Notes: generated by a model from the sequence alone, not told the origin. Numbered from the stretch's first letter, positions 42,952 through 52,320 are shown. The stretch: DNA of 64,000 bases from Sphingopyxis sp. JAI108 (GCF_013410105.1 NZ_JACCCJ010000001.1:744001-808000), one strand, 5' to 3'. Translations and numbers: made by a program.

Positions 42952-43487
42952 CACGCGCCTCCCTGGCCGGAGCCGATGCGCAGCACCCGCGGATCGACGC
43001 GTAGCGGGCCGCGGCCGATCGCGTCGAGATTGACGGAGAAGCTGAGGCTCGTGGCGTGGCTGTTGAGGCAGAACATCGCGCCATAAATACACGCCGCGTC
43101 ATCGTCGGTGATCGTCAGGACCGGACGGCCGCGCACCCATGCGATCAATTGCCGCCGGTCGGCGACCGGCATTCGGCCGAGGAACAATATGTCGCAATCG
43201 GCAGTGACGCGGGCGGCGGACGTCAGGCGAACCGATATCGAACCCCGGCCCGGCGTCTCCGGCGCCATACGGGGCGCGAGGCGCGGAGTGCCGACGACGC
43301 ACATCAGGCGATTGGCGGCAGGCGATCCTTCGGGCCAGCGAGCATAGCTCGCGATGCCGCCGATCATCCGGTTGACCGCCTGCGTCATTCCGCCGGCGCT
43401 TTCCTCGACAATCGACTGGCTTGCCGCCTGCACCGACATCTGTGGTGTCGTTACAAACGCGCCGATCAGAAACAGTGATGCCAGCAC
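42951..43487 (-). CDS. YfiR-like periplasmic repressor protein
   Basis: A 178-residue protein of the YfiR/DUF4154 family: signal peptide, then RMIGGIASYARWPEG, the LMCVVG strand, a DILFLG strand and the SLSFSVNLDAIGRGPLRVDPRVL end typical of the family. Four Cys (C63, C98, C133, C140) match the two disulfides of Pseudomonas YfiR in spacing for the second pair (7 residues). It would repress the YfiN-like cyclase and respond to redox or envelope stress. First gene of the operon. Confidence 0.85.
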   Translation of the reverse strand: MLASLFLIGAFVTTPQMSVQAASQSIVEESAGGMTQAVNRMIGGIASYARWPEGSPAANRLMCVVGTPRLAPRMAPETPGRGSISVRLTSAARVTADCDILFLGRMPVADRRQLIAWVRGRPVLTITDDDAACIYGAMFCLNSHATSLSFSVNLDAIGRGPLRVDPRVLRIGSGQGGA

Positions 43488-43627
43488 CTGGCCGTGCCCC
43501 CCAACTGTGTTTCAGGGCCACCCTGCCCCAGCGAAGGGGCGTCCGCTAGTCAAAACAATTGGAAAGTCAACGAAAAGTGACGTCATGCGGCCATATTGCA
43601 ACAGCGGCCGCAGACCTCGCCGCTCTT

Positions 43628-44164
43628 CTATGCGCTACGCAAACGGTCACTGAATCCCTTGCGCAACTTGGCCAGTTTCGGCGGGATGACCGCCATGCAA
43701 TAGGGATTGCGCTGGCCTTCGCCTTCCCAATAGGCCTGATGATAATCCTCCGCCGGATACCATTCGGACGCGCTTTCGACCGTCGTGACGATCGGCGCGG
43801 GCCAGTCGGCGCCGGCGCGCGCGATCCCGTCGCGCGCCGCGTCGGCCTGCGCGGCATTGAGCGGAAAGATCGCGCTGCGATACTGGGTGCCGATGTCGTT
43901 GCCCTGGCGATTGAGTGTCGTCGGATCGTGCGTTGCGAAATGAACGTCGAGCAGATCGTCATAGGAAATGACCGACGGGTCGAAGGTAATGCGGATCGCC
44001 TCGGCATGGCCGGTGTCGCCGCCGCACACCTGCTTGTAGGTGGGGCTCGCGACATGGCCTCCGATATAGCCGCTCTCGACCCCTTCGACGCCTTCGAGCG
44101 ACTGGAACACCGCTTCGGTGCACCAGAAGCAGCCTCCGGCGAAAATGGCGGTTTCACGGGTCAT
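43628..44164 (-). CDS. msrA: Peptide methionine-S-sulfoxide reductase
   Basis: A 178-residue MsrA that repairs oxidised methionine. The catalytic Cys12 is in GGCFWCTEAVF, with the YIGGHVASPTYKQVCGGDTGHAEA and QYRSAIFPLN blocks all present. ATG at 44164 is the family start. It lies 140 bases upstream-side of the yfiR-like gene on the same strand, which has its own promoter region. Confidence 0.95.
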   Translation of the reverse strand: MTRETAIFAGGCFWCTEAVFQSLEGVEGVESGYIGGHVASPTYKQVCGGDTGHAEAIRITFDPSVISYDDLLDVHFATHDPTTLNRQGNDIGTQYRSAIFPLNAAQADAARDGIARAGADWPAPIVTTVESASEWYPAEDYHQAYWEGEGQRNPYCMAVIPPKLAKLRKGFSDRLRSA

Positions 44165-44219
44165 GGCATCGATCCTTGTCGGGGAGAAGGGAATGCCCCC
44201 AAATAGGATGCGCCGCATC

Positions 44220-45215
44220 TTATTCCAAGGGCGGCGGCGCGTCGACCAACGGCGGGTGCAGCGGCCGGCCGAGCATTCTCGTCGCGGCGATGGTGGCGGC
44301 TTCGGCTTCGAGCGCGGCGACGCGGTCGCGCCAGGAGGGGTGGGTGCTCGCCTGGAACATGGGCCGCCCTTTGCGCTGGCCGAACCGCGACCAGAAGCGC
44401 GCCGCCGCCGCGGGATCATAGCCGGCCCCGGCGAGCAGCCAGACCGACAACCGGTCGGCCTCGATCTCGGTCTGCTTGAACATGCGCGCGTTACGGCCGA
44501 ATTGCTTCGCAAGCCCACGGTTGACACCTGCCGCGTCGAGCCGCGCGCGGTGGCGCAGGATATTGTGGGCCAGCTCGTGCGCGATAGCCGCCGCGAGTTC
44601 CTCATCGTCGGGCGAAAAGTCGACAAGGCCCTGATTGACGAGCACCATGCGTCCGTCGGCGACAGCCCCCGGCTTCTCGTTCGCCTCGACACGAAAGTCG
44701 CTCACGCAACCGGGCTTGGGCATGACGTCCATAGTGCGTCCAGCGCCGGTATGGAGCGCAAGCGCAGCGTCAGTGGGCAGCGCCGCGAGAGTGGTTTCGA
44801 TCGCGGTGATCCGCGCGAAGGGATGATCGCTCTCGCCATCGGGGACGGGCGCTTCGCCGATCCCGGTGACCGACGTGCCGACCGCGACCCCCGCCGATGC
44901 GGCCGGCGAGGCGGGCGTCACCGCGGCGATGAAGGCATGGGTTTGGTCGTCGGCGCCATAGGCGTCCAGTGCCTCGGTGCGCCGGTCCGCGTTGTAAAGG
45001 CGCGGGTCGCCCCAGATCCAGCCGAACTGCGGCTGGCGTACCGGGCACCAAGCGGCGTTTTCGGTCGTCAGGCGAAATCCGATCGCCGCCACGCGCGTCT
45101 CCGCCGCCGCCAGCGCGGAATAGGGCGAGGGTTCGGCCGACGCCGCCGTCGATGGCGCGGCTATCGACAGCATAAGGACGGCAAGGATTGGCGGGGCATG
45201 GCGCGGCATCGGCAT
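44220..45215 (-). CDS. M48-family metalloprotease with PDZ-like region
   Basis: A 331-residue secreted protein: signal peptide (~1-27), a PDZ-like middle (SPAASAGVAVGTSVTGIGE), then the peptidase M48 zinc site HELAH (213-217) in AAIAHELAHNILRHR, with the third ligand Glu in the downstream EIEADRLSVWLL helix. Members digest periplasmic proteins. Operon position with msrA is 55 bases apart on the same strand. Confidence 0.9.
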   Translation of the reverse strand: MPMPRHAPPILAVLMLSIAAPSTAASAEPSPYSALAAAETRVAAIGFRLTTENAAWCPVRQPQFGWIWGDPRLYNADRRTEALDAYGADDQTHAFIAAVTPASPAASAGVAVGTSVTGIGEAPVPDGESDHPFARITAIETTLAALPTDAALALHTGAGRTMDVMPKPGCVSDFRVEANEKPGAVADGRMVLVNQGLVDFSPDDEELAAAIAHELAHNILRHRARLDAAGVNRGLAKQFGRNARMFKQTEIEADRLSVWLLAGAGYDPAAAARFWSRFGQRKGRPMFQASTHPSWRDRVAALEAEAATIAATRMLGRPLHPPLVDAPPPLE

Positions 45216-45313
45216 CCCCTATCAAGCCGTGCCTGTCGCGACCATGAATTTCCCCGAAGGGCCGGGTTCCCGCCCTCTTGCCTATCGTCCTGCAAGCGCC
45301 GATAGGGCGGGCG

Positions 45314-46363
45314 ATGACCCACGTTTCGACCTTGCCCGCGCCGAATGTGCGCGCATCCCGCCCCGCCGCCCTCGCGCGCTGGCTTTGGGCGGTGGCCCTG
45401 CTCGTGATCATCGTGGTTGGGGTCGGCGGCATCACCCGCCTGACCGAATCCGGCCTGTCGATCACCGAATGGCGGCCGGTTTCAGGCGTCATTCCGCCGC
45501 TGACCGAAGCCGGGTGGATCGAGGAGTTCGAGAAATACAAGCGGATTCCCGAATATCAGGCGATCAACCTCGGCATGACGATCGACGGTTTCAAGGCGAT
45601 CTTTTTCTGGGAGTGGCTGCACCGCATTCTCGGGCGGCTCGTCGGGATGGCGCTCGTCGTCCCGCTGATCTGGTATGCATGGCGCCGCGCCATTCCGGCG
45701 GGCTATGGCTGGCGCCTGTTCGCGCTCGCGGCGCTCGTCGGGCTGCAGGGCGCGATCGGATGGTGGATGGTGGCCTCGGGCCTCGAATATCGCACCGACG
45801 TCAGCCATTTCCGCCTCGCGACGCACTTGCTGACGGCATTGTTCCTGCTTGCCGGACTCGTCTGGACGGCGCGCGATCTCGGCGTGCTGGCACGCGATCC
45901 CGCCGGCAGGCCGGCGCGGCTGACCGGTCCGGCGGTGGCCGTGATCGCAATTCTCTTGGTCCAGTTGCTGCTCGGCGCGTGGGTCGCGGGGCTCAATGCC
46001 GGCTATGTCGCCAGCACCTGGCCGCTGATGAACGATCATTTCGTGCCCGAAGGCATCGACTGGACCGGGGGGGCGTGGCTCGCGCTGACCAACGATCCCT
46101 TCCTCATTCATTTCCTCCATCGCTGGTGGTCGTGGGCCGCGGCGCTGGCGTTGCTGCTCCTCGCACGGACCTTGTCGCGGCGCGGCGCGGCGCGTGAAGC
46201 CCGGTTGCTCGTCGCGGTCGTCGCGGCGCAGATGCTGCTCGGCATCTGGACCGTCGTGTCCGGGGTTTCGATGTGGGTTGCCGTGCTGCACCAGATCGTC
46301 GGCGCGATCCTCGTCGCGGCCGCGGCAGCGTCGCTCCACCGGCTGGGCCGCGGCGGCGCGTGA
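45314..46363 (+). CDS. ctaA: Heme A synthase (COX15/CtaA)
   Basis: A 349-residue protein with eight membrane helices. It converts haem O to haem A for cytochrome oxidase. Conserved parts are GGITRLTESGLSITEW near the N terminus, haem-ligand His in WLHRILGRLVG and HFRLATHLLTALF, HFLHRWWSWAAAL, and VLHQIVGAI. ATG at 45314 is chosen as the last start before the family begins. Its stop overlaps the next start (TGATG). Confidence 0.95.
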   Translation: MTHVSTLPAPNVRASRPAALARWLWAVALLVIIVVGVGGITRLTESGLSITEWRPVSGVIPPLTEAGWIEEFEKYKRIPEYQAINLGMTIDGFKAIFFWEWLHRILGRLVGMALVVPLIWYAWRRAIPAGYGWRLFALAALVGLQGAIGWWMVASGLEYRTDVSHFRLATHLLTALFLLAGLVWTARDLGVLARDPAGRPARLTGPAVAVIAILLVQLLLGAWVAGLNAGYVASTWPLMNDHFVPEGIDWTGGAWLALTNDPFLIHFLHRWWSWAAALALLLLARTLSRRGAAREARLLVAVVAAQMLLGIWTVVSGVSMWVAVLHQIVGAILVAAAAASLHRLGRGGA

Positions 46364-47166
46364 TGCCCGCGGGCGTTCTCGGTGCCTTGTTGCTGCTGAC
46401 GGCGATGCCGCAAGCGGAGACCGTTTCGAGCGACGCCACGGCCGCCACGGCCGCGCAGGTCCGCTTCGCGCCCCCGGTTGGCGTGCCGATGCGCTATCGC
46501 GTGACGACGCGCCGTGTCGGCCGGGACGGAACGCTGATCGATTTCGCGCTCGTATATGCGCTGCAATGGCAGCGGACCGGGCGGGGCTATCGGCTCGACG
46601 CGGTGCTGGAACGGATCGATTCGGGCGCGCAAGCCGACGTGACCCGTATGCTGACGATGATGCTCGATCCGCTGGTCGGTGAAGACATCTCCTATCTGGT
46701 CCCGTCCGACGGCAGCCGGATCGACCTTGTCGATCCCGATCAATTGTGGGCGCGGGTGACGACGCGGGTGGAGAAGGCGGGTGCCGAAGCGGGGCAGCCC
46801 GAAGCCAGGCAGCTGGCGCGACTGATTGCCGCGCTCCCCGCCGCCGAGCGTGACCGGTTGGCCACCGCCGACCTCCGTGCGCTGATCGCGCCCGCGAACG
46901 ATGCCATTCCCGCGGCATCGGCCCCTCCCGATGTCGACATATCGGTACGCGACGATGGCGCGCGGCGCACGATCGCCAAGGTCGAGCGGGATTCGGCTCC
47001 GGTCGGAGGAAAGTCCCAGCCGCTCGAAATCGACAATCTGTGGACGGTCGACACCGACACGGGCCTGGTCGTGCGCGAACGCCGCCAGAGCTGGATCGTC
47101 GATGCCGACGGCAATGACCGCAGGCTGGTCGAGGAGCGCGTGCGCGCGCTCGAACCGGCTCCATAA
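46363..47166 (+). CDS. Hypothetical exported protein coupled to ctaA
   Basis: A 267-residue protein with a short hydrophobic N terminus (MPAGVLGALLLLTAMPQAET) that looks like a signal peptide, followed by a beta-rich mature part (FAPPVGVPMRYRVTTRRVG, YRLDAVLERIDSGA, then WTVDTDTGLVVRERRQSW). It overlaps the ctaA stop by one base (TGATG) and is probably co-translated. No family recognised. Confidence 0.8.
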   Translation: MPAGVLGALLLLTAMPQAETVSSDATAATAAQVRFAPPVGVPMRYRVTTRRVGRDGTLIDFALVYALQWQRTGRGYRLDAVLERIDSGAQADVTRMLTMMLDPLVGEDISYLVPSDGSRIDLVDPDQLWARVTTRVEKAGAEAGQPEARQLARLIAALPAAERDRLATADLRALIAPANDAIPAASAPPDVDISVRDDGARRTIAKVERDSAPVGGKSQPLEIDNLWTVDTDTGLVVRERRQSWIVDADGNDRRLVEERVRALEPAP

Positions 47167-47334
47167 AATAATAAGGTATCATATTACCCGTCAGCAAAGC
47201 CGCGCGATACTTGACTTTCCGCGCGTCTGGCGCCATTGGCCCGCTCCGAAGCGCCGCTAAGTTCCCATGGGACAGGCGGCGCGATTTGTTTCGGGGCGCT
47301 CATGCTCCGGTCCATATCTGTCAAGGAGCGTGCC

Positions 47335-47814
47335 ATGAAGGCGCTGACCAAGACGACCGTTTCGGCGAACGCCGCCACGGTCGAAAAGAAATGGGTGCTG
47401 ATCGACGCCGAGGGTCTCGTTGTGGGCCGCGTTGCTTCGATCATCGCCAATATCCTGCGCGGCAAGCACAAGCCGTCGTTCACCCCGCACGTCGATTGCG
47501 GTGACAATGTCATCGTGATCAATGCGGAGAAGGTGGCGTTCACCGGCAAGAAGCTGCAGGACAAGCGTTACTACAAGCACACCGGCTATGCCGGCGGCAT
47601 CAAGGAAACCAGCCCCGCGAAGATCCTCGAAGGCCGTTTTCCCGAGCGCGTGCTCGAAAAGGCTGTCGAACGCATGATCCCGCGCGGTCCGCTCGGACGT
47701 CAGCAGATGCGCAACCTGCGCATCTTCGCCGGCGCCGAACATCCGCATGAAGGGCAGAACCCCGAGGTGATCGACGTCGCTTCGATGAACCGCAAGAACA
47801 AGGTGGGTGCATAA
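47335..47814 (+). CDS. rplM: 50S ribosomal protein L13
   Basis: A 159-residue L13: [55 protein letters not shown] near the C-terminal half. It assembles early on 23S rRNA. AAGGAG precedes the ATG at 47335 and the stop overlaps rpsI (TAATG). A TTGACT box at 47211-47216 is a possible promoter -35 element but a good -10 was not found. Confidence 0.97.
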   Translation: MKALTKTTVSANAATVEKKWVLIDAEGLVVGRVASIIANILRGKHKPSFTPHVDCGDNVIVINAEKVAFTGKKLQDKRYYKHTGYAGGIKETSPAKILEGRFPERVLEKAVERMIPRGPLGRQQMRNLRIFAGAEHPHEGQNPEVIDVASMNRKNKVGA

Positions 47815-48311
47815 TGGCTGACGAACAGACCATGACCGATCTCAAGGATCTCGGCGGCGCCGTCGAAGGCACCGTCGCTCCCGCAGCTCCGGCTGCGCCG
47901 CTCCGCGAAAAGATCGTCGACAAGCAAGGCCGCGCCTATGCGACCGGCCGCCGCAAGGATGCCGTCGCCCGCGTGTGGGTCAAGCCCGGCACCGGCAAGA
48001 TCACGATCAACGGCCGCGACCAGGAAGTCTATTTTGCGCGTCCGACGCTGCGCCTCGTCATCAACCAGCCGTTCGGCCTGACCGAGCGCGTCGGCCAGTA
48101 TGACGTGATCGCAACCGTCAAGGGCGGCGGCCTGTCGGGCCAGGCGGGCGCCGTGCTGCACGGCATCGCGCAGGCGCTGACCCGCTTCGAACCGGCGCTT
48201 CGCGGCCCGGTCAAGGCGGCTGGCTTCCTGACCCGCGACAGCCGCGCGGTCGAGCGTAAGAAGTACGGCAAGGCGAAGGCCCGCCGCAGCTTCCAGTTCT
48301 CGAAGCGCTAA
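47814..48311 (+). CDS. rpsI: 30S ribosomal protein S9
   Basis: A 165-residue S9, longer than the ~130 usual in other phyla because of an N-terminal extension ([18 protein letters not shown]) typical of alphaproteobacteria. The core has [38 protein letters not shown] and the C-terminal basic [11 protein letters not shown] tail that reaches the P site. Coupled to rplM by TAATG. Confidence 0.97.
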   Translation: MADEQTMTDLKDLGGAVEGTVAPAAPAAPLREKIVDKQGRAYATGRRKDAVARVWVKPGTGKITINGRDQEVYFARPTLRLVINQPFGLTERVGQYDVIATVKGGGLSGQAGAVLHGIAQALTRFEPALRGPVKAAGFLTRDSRAVERKKYGKAKARRSFQFSKR

Positions 48312-48344
48312 GAGCTTTTTCCACCGACGGGTGGAGAAGAGGAG

Positions 48345-48373
48345 GGCGGTCCGGCAACGGGCCGCCCTTTTTC
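48345..48373 (+). terminator. Rho-independent terminator of rplM-rpsI
   Basis: GGGCGGTCC (48345-48353), loop GGCAAC, GGGCCGCCC (48360-48368) with one G-U pair, then TTTTT. It lies 33 bases after the rpsI stop and ends just before the convergent phosphotransferase gene. Confidence 0.92.
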
Positions 48374-48374
48374 G

Positions 48375-49415
48375 TCAGAGCAGGTCGAGACTTCCCAGGG
48401 CCAGCGCCTGCCGCGCGGGACGCTCGGCCATCAGCGCGAACATCTCGTCGCCGCGTACCGTGCGTTCGACGCTCATCGAAGCGAAGACCGCCATGAAATA
48501 GCCGCTGAGCGCGCCCACGCGATAGTCGTCCCACAGCGCGGCGACGTCGGGTTCGAGGCTGCGGGCGCGGAGCGCGGCGACCCAATGATCGAAAGCCGGC
48601 CGGTCGGCGGCGGCGCGTTCGAACGGATCGGCGATGCTGGTTCCGACCAGATAGGCGAGATCTGTCGCACCGCTACCGCGTCCCAGCGTCTGCCAGTCGA
48701 CAAGCCAGCAGCGATCGCCGCCGGGCGCAAAGAGGATGTTGTCGATCCGGAGGTCGCCGTGGATGATCGTTCGTGCCGCGGCCTGCCGGGAAAGATAGGC
48801 GTCGAGCCGTTCGACGATACGGGCGCCGAGGTCGAGTATCGCGGGTTCGAGGCGGTCCGCGTATCGCTCCCGGAACCCCGTGTAAAGCTGCGGAAACAGC
48901 GCGCGAACCAGATCGCCATTGTCGCGCATCAGCCAAATCAGGGTGTCGAGCCGCGGATCGTTCCACAGCAAGGCATGCAAGCCGGCGGCGGCTTCGATGC
49001 AGGGAAGGAGACCCGCAAGGCCCAGCCCCGCCAGCTGGTCGCCTTGCCGCGCGGGCGAAAGATCGGCGAGGATGAGGATGAAGTCGACTTCGTCGCCGGC
49101 GATTTCGGCATGGTAACAATGCGGCGCGGCCACGCCGCTTCCCGCCGCTAGTTCGCGGTACCAGCTGACTTCCTTGACATAGGTGCCGGTCAGTTTGGCG
49201 ATGTTGCGGCTGGCTTCGTCATGGCTCGGGCATTTGGCGATGACGCTTGCGGGCGCGGCTACGTCATCCTCCCATTCGAGCGCAAGGCGATAGCTGTCGC
49301 ACATCTGGCCGGTGCCGACCTTTGCGGCGGAGAAGGCCTTGAGCCTGCCCGACTGTCCGAGGACGCCGCCGAGCCATGCCACCGTCATCGCGTCGGGCGC
49401 GGTCGGAAAGCTCAA
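48375..49415 (-). CDS. Phosphotransferase family protein (aminoglycoside phosphotransferase-like kinase)
   Basis: A 346-residue APH/choline-kinase-fold protein. The catalytic loop is TIIHGDLRIDNILF (Asp base), followed by the DFG-like LVDWQTLGRG motif. An N-lobe Lys appears in ASVIAKCPSHDE. Substrate unknown; actinobacterial and sphingomonad relatives are annotated only as phosphotransferases. A TTG at 49415 overlapping the preceding stop (TTGA) is chosen because relatives begin with an LPTSPDA-like segment; ATG at 49388 is the alternative. Confidence 0.85.
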   Translation of the reverse strand: MSFPTAPDAMTVAWLGGVLGQSGRLKAFSAAKVGTGQMCDSYRLALEWEDDVAAPASVIAKCPSHDEASRNIAKLTGTYVKEVSWYRELAAGSGVAAPHCYHAEIAGDEVDFILILADLSPARQGDQLAGLGLAGLLPCIEAAAGLHALLWNDPRLDTLIWLMRDNGDLVRALFPQLYTGFRERYADRLEPAILDLGARIVERLDAYLSRQAAARTIIHGDLRIDNILFAPGGDRCWLVDWQTLGRGSGATDLAYLVGTSIADPFERAAADRPAFDHWVAALRARSLEPDVAALWDDYRVGALSGYFMAVFASMSVERTVRGDEMFALMAERPARQALALGSLDLL

Positions 49416-50512
49416 GGGGCGGGATCCATGATGCCGGCGAGCCTCGTCGGTTCGTGGGGGCCAACGAACAATTGTTCGAGCACGCCGATGCCGCGACGGA
49501 CGCTGCCGCCGTCGGCCAGCTCGGCGCTGACCAGCGCCTGGATATGCATCGCGAGCGGATTGCCCCAGGCGCGATCGGCGTCGGTCAGGCTGTCGTTCGC
49601 GACCGCCGGCTCGGCGCCATGGTCGAGGCCATGCCCCCAGGTCGGATGCGTGTAACCGAGACCGCTCATTGCAAAGACCGGACCCGTGGGGGTCAAGGAA
49701 AGCGATCGATCGCCGGCGAGTTTCACGGCCATTTTGGCGATCCGCCGCGAAGCGGGCCGCCATTCAACGTCAAAGCTCGCGTCGTCGAAATGCTGCTCGG
49801 TTCCGCCATCCCCCATAATCACGGCGCGGCGATTCCACGGATTGCCGGCGCCGTCGTCGTTGCTGTGAAAGAAAAGCGAATCGCTTTCGAAATTGCAGGG
49901 CGTCCAGAGCCAGAAGAATTGGCTGAAATTGCCCTCGGGTGGTGGCTGCGGTTCGCTTGCGCCGACGGGGCGGATACCCCAGCTGCGATCGCGCGTTCCG
50001 GCCCAGTCGCGCCTTGCATCGATACGCTGTCCGTCCACCGACAGCCAGCCGGACCAACGCCCGTTCTGCGTCATGCGCGTATAGTCCATGAAAAGGCGTG
50101 TGCCGTTGCGGCGGATAAAACGCGGCTCTTCGATGGGAAAATGACGACCATCGAAGCGCAGTTCGCCCGCAAGCGGCCCGTCGTTGGGCGCGATACGCAG
50201 CGTGACGGCTTCGAGCGGCATGTCGATGGAGAGCGTGATCGGCCCCACCGAGAGATCGAGCCGCTCGCCGCCCGACCGGCGGCTGGCGCGCAGATTATAC
50301 TGCACTCCGCCTGCAAGGACGCAAAAGCTTGCGTCGACGATTCCGAGCTGCGGGTAAAAGCCCATCGCGGCCGCGAAAAAGATCGATCCGTCGGGACTGT
50401 AGCCATTGAAGAAATAGCGGTCGTAAAAGTTGCGATCCGTTCCGGCGAACGCAACCGGTTCGCTTGTCTGGTGCAACGGATAATCGTCGCCTTTTGTCAG
50501 CATCATCCTCAT
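49412..50512 (-). CDS. Hypothetical beta-rich protein coupled to the phosphotransferase
   Basis: A 366-residue protein rich in Trp, Tyr and Gly: YPLHQTSEPVAFAGTDRNFYDR at the start, FIRRNGTRLFMDYTRMTQNGRWSG, and RDRSWGIRPVGASEPQPPP. This resembles the CrtC/AttH-like lipocalin-type fold of proteins paired with phosphotransferases, but the family is uncertain and function unknown. Several ATGs (50512, 50506, 50503) are possible starts. Its stop overlaps the phosphotransferase start. Confidence 0.75.
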   Translation of the reverse strand: MRMMLTKGDDYPLHQTSEPVAFAGTDRNFYDRYFFNGYSPDGSIFFAAAMGFYPQLGIVDASFCVLAGGVQYNLRASRRSGGERLDLSVGPITLSIDMPLEAVTLRIAPNDGPLAGELRFDGRHFPIEEPRFIRRNGTRLFMDYTRMTQNGRWSGWLSVDGQRIDARRDWAGTRDRSWGIRPVGASEPQPPPEGNFSQFFWLWTPCNFESDSLFFHSNDDGAGNPWNRRAVIMGDGGTEQHFDDASFDVEWRPASRRIAKMAVKLAGDRSLSLTPTGPVFAMSGLGYTHPTWGHGLDHGAEPAVANDSLTDADRAWGNPLAMHIQALVSAELADGGSVRRGIGVLEQLFVGPHEPTRLAGIMDPAP

Positions 50513-50551
50513 CCCGTTTTTTGTTGCAACCTAACGGGATGGGGCGCGTCG

Positions 50552-51400
50552 TCAATGGACTGGCGGATCGACGGGTGGCACAGCCCCGACCGGCGCGACC
50601 GGCTCGCCCGGTTCGCGAGGCGGCAAGGCATCGGGCGGCACGTCCGCGATCTGCATGTCCGGTGTCGGGACATGCTCGAGATTGCGTACGCTTACGTCGA
50701 TCGCCGCGCCATCGACGGTCAGATCGTTGAAACTCGGCGGGGTCGAACGGATGCGCTGCGACAGTGTCCCCGCACCGATCATGCGGATCGAGCCGGCCGC
50801 TGTCTCCTTAACAAGATCGAAGGCGTCGTGGACGTGTCCCGAAAGCACTGCCGCCACGCCGCGCTTCGCCAGGGCCGCCAGTGCGCGCTCGCCGCCACGG
50901 GTCAGGGCGCGTCCTTTCGTTCCGGCCTCGACCAGCGGATGGTGCGCGGTCACCAAAATGGCCGTTCCGTGCGGCAGGGCATCGATCGCCGCCAGCGTTT
51001 TTTCCAGTGCCGCGGCGGTAACCCACCCTTTCGACCAGTCGAGCCGCCATTGCGCGCGCGCGGTCGTTTTCAGTGGCACCACGGCGACTCCGGGCAGGTC
51101 GATTTCGCGTTCGACAAGCCGCTCGATCCCCCGAATGCGGCGATAGGGAAAGAAAAAGCGTTCGACGGGGTTGAAGTAGGGGAGGTCGTGATTGCCGACC
51201 TCGACCGTCACGGGCGCGCCGAGCGCGCCGATCCAGTCGCATGCCGCCGCGAATTCGCGGCTGCGCGCGCGCATCGTGAGGTCGCCGGTGATCAGCACCG
51301 CATCGGGCCCCTCGCGCCGCACGCAATCGGTGAACCAGGCGAGCGCCGCCCGATCCTCGAGCCCGAAATGCAGGTCGCTGATATGGAAGAGCCGCGTCAT
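50552..51400 (-). CDS. Calcineurin-like metallophosphoesterase
   Basis: A 282-residue phosphoesterase with all five motifs: DLHFG (with HISDLHF), DAVLITGDLTM, VEVGNHDLPYF, VTAHHPL and LSGHVHDAF. These bind two metals and hydrolyse phosphodiesters or monoesters; the pattern resembles UDP-sugar or lipid-linked phosphoesterases. The Pro-rich tail is unusual. The ATG at 51400 overlaps the preceding kinase stop (ATGA); they are coupled. Confidence 0.9.
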   Translation of the reverse strand: MTRLFHISDLHFGLEDRAALAWFTDCVRREGPDAVLITGDLTMRARSREFAAACDWIGALGAPVTVEVGNHDLPYFNPVERFFFPYRRIRGIERLVEREIDLPGVAVVPLKTTARAQWRLDWSKGWVTAAALEKTLAAIDALPHGTAILVTAHHPLVEAGTKGRALTRGGERALAALAKRGVAAVLSGHVHDAFDLVKETAAGSIRMIGAGTLSQRIRSTPPSFNDLTVDGAAIDVSVRNLEHVPTPDMQIADVPPDALPPREPGEPVAPVGAVPPVDPPVH

Positions 51401-52251
51401 GCCGGGGGACGCGTTACGATGAAGGCGACCGGCGCGGGGTCGATGGTGAAGGTGACCCGTGCGCCTCCCTCTGCCGATTCGCCGTCCATCAACAGGCCGA
51501 GCGATTCGGCTGACACCACCGTCGCGCTGGGCCGGGTGGCAAGCTCTTCGCTCGGACCGTCGCGAAAATCGCCGCCGATCCACGCGATCGCATGGCGGAG
51601 CAGGAGCGTCGGGCTGTCGGCGAGCAAGCCGTCGATCACAATGCCCTCGGCCGAAGGCGTCATGCTGATCGCCTGAAAGGCGCGGTCGTCGCCTGCGAGA
51701 TGCACGGCTTCTCCCCCCATGCTCTGTTCGAAGGCTTCGGGAATGAGCGCGGCGGCGCCCCCGATGTCGCGCTGGCGCATTTGCTCGCGTACTTCGGCCC
51801 AGATCGTCGTTGGCCCCGCGATCATGTTCACCATCGCGCGGCCCGCAGGACAGTGGACCGTTGGCGGACATTCGCGCCTGCCACGCCCCGCAAGCGCGTC
51901 GGCCAGAATGTCCTCGAGCGGCCGGTCGTCGTGGAGCCGCTTCGACAGCAGGTTGAGCGTGCCGCCCGGGAGCACGAGCAGCGCGCCGTCCCAGCCGGCG
52001 AGCGCGGCAACGGCAGCATTGATCGTGCCGTCGCCGGTCCAGATAATCGCGGTATCGATGCCTTTGGATTCGAGCCAGGCGCGCGTCGGAAGCGCGTCGT
52101 CGGGCAGGCAGAAGTTGGCGGCGAGCGGCGATCCGGCGTCGCGACAAAGCGCCGCGATCTGCTCGACACGCGCTTCGTCGTAGCTTCCGCTCTGGTTGTT
52201 GCAGATCAGCGCGGGGCGGGTGGGGCGATAGGTCATGGGCTCGATACGCAT
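51397..52251 (-). CDS. Diacylglycerol kinase catalytic-domain (lipid kinase) protein
   Basis: A 284-residue DAGK_cat protein (YegS/DgkB/sphingosine kinase superfamily). The ATP-binding motif reads TGDGTINAAV in place of the usual GGDGT, followed by LLVLPGGTLNLLSKRL. The C-terminal beta sandwich has HLAGDDRAFQAISMTPS and IVIDGLLADS. It would phosphorylate a lipid such as diacylglycerol or ceramide. First gene of a two-gene unit with the metallophosphoesterase. Confidence 0.88.
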   Translation of the reverse strand: MRIEPMTYRPTRPALICNNQSGSYDEARVEQIAALCRDAGSPLAANFCLPDDALPTRAWLESKGIDTAIIWTGDGTINAAVAALAGWDGALLVLPGGTLNLLSKRLHDDRPLEDILADALAGRGRRECPPTVHCPAGRAMVNMIAGPTTIWAEVREQMRQRDIGGAAALIPEAFEQSMGGEAVHLAGDDRAFQAISMTPSAEGIVIDGLLADSPTLLLRHAIAWIGGDFRDGPSEELATRPSATVVSAESLGLLMDGESAEGGARVTFTIDPAPVAFIVTRPPA

Positions 52252-52320
52252 GACATAGGGAAAGGTAACCGATGTTGCACGCTTGTTACGGACGCAGGCG
52301 CGCTGTAGGGCGCGGAACTC

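Noticed and set aside
47161..47334. Riboswitch or L13 autoregulatory leader upstream of rplM
   Set aside because: No structure or conserved motif could be recognised in the 168-base gap beyond a possible -35 box.
49376..51676. 766-residue plus-strand open frame
   Set aside because: Antisense to three real minus-strand genes with clear motifs; no start signal or domain.
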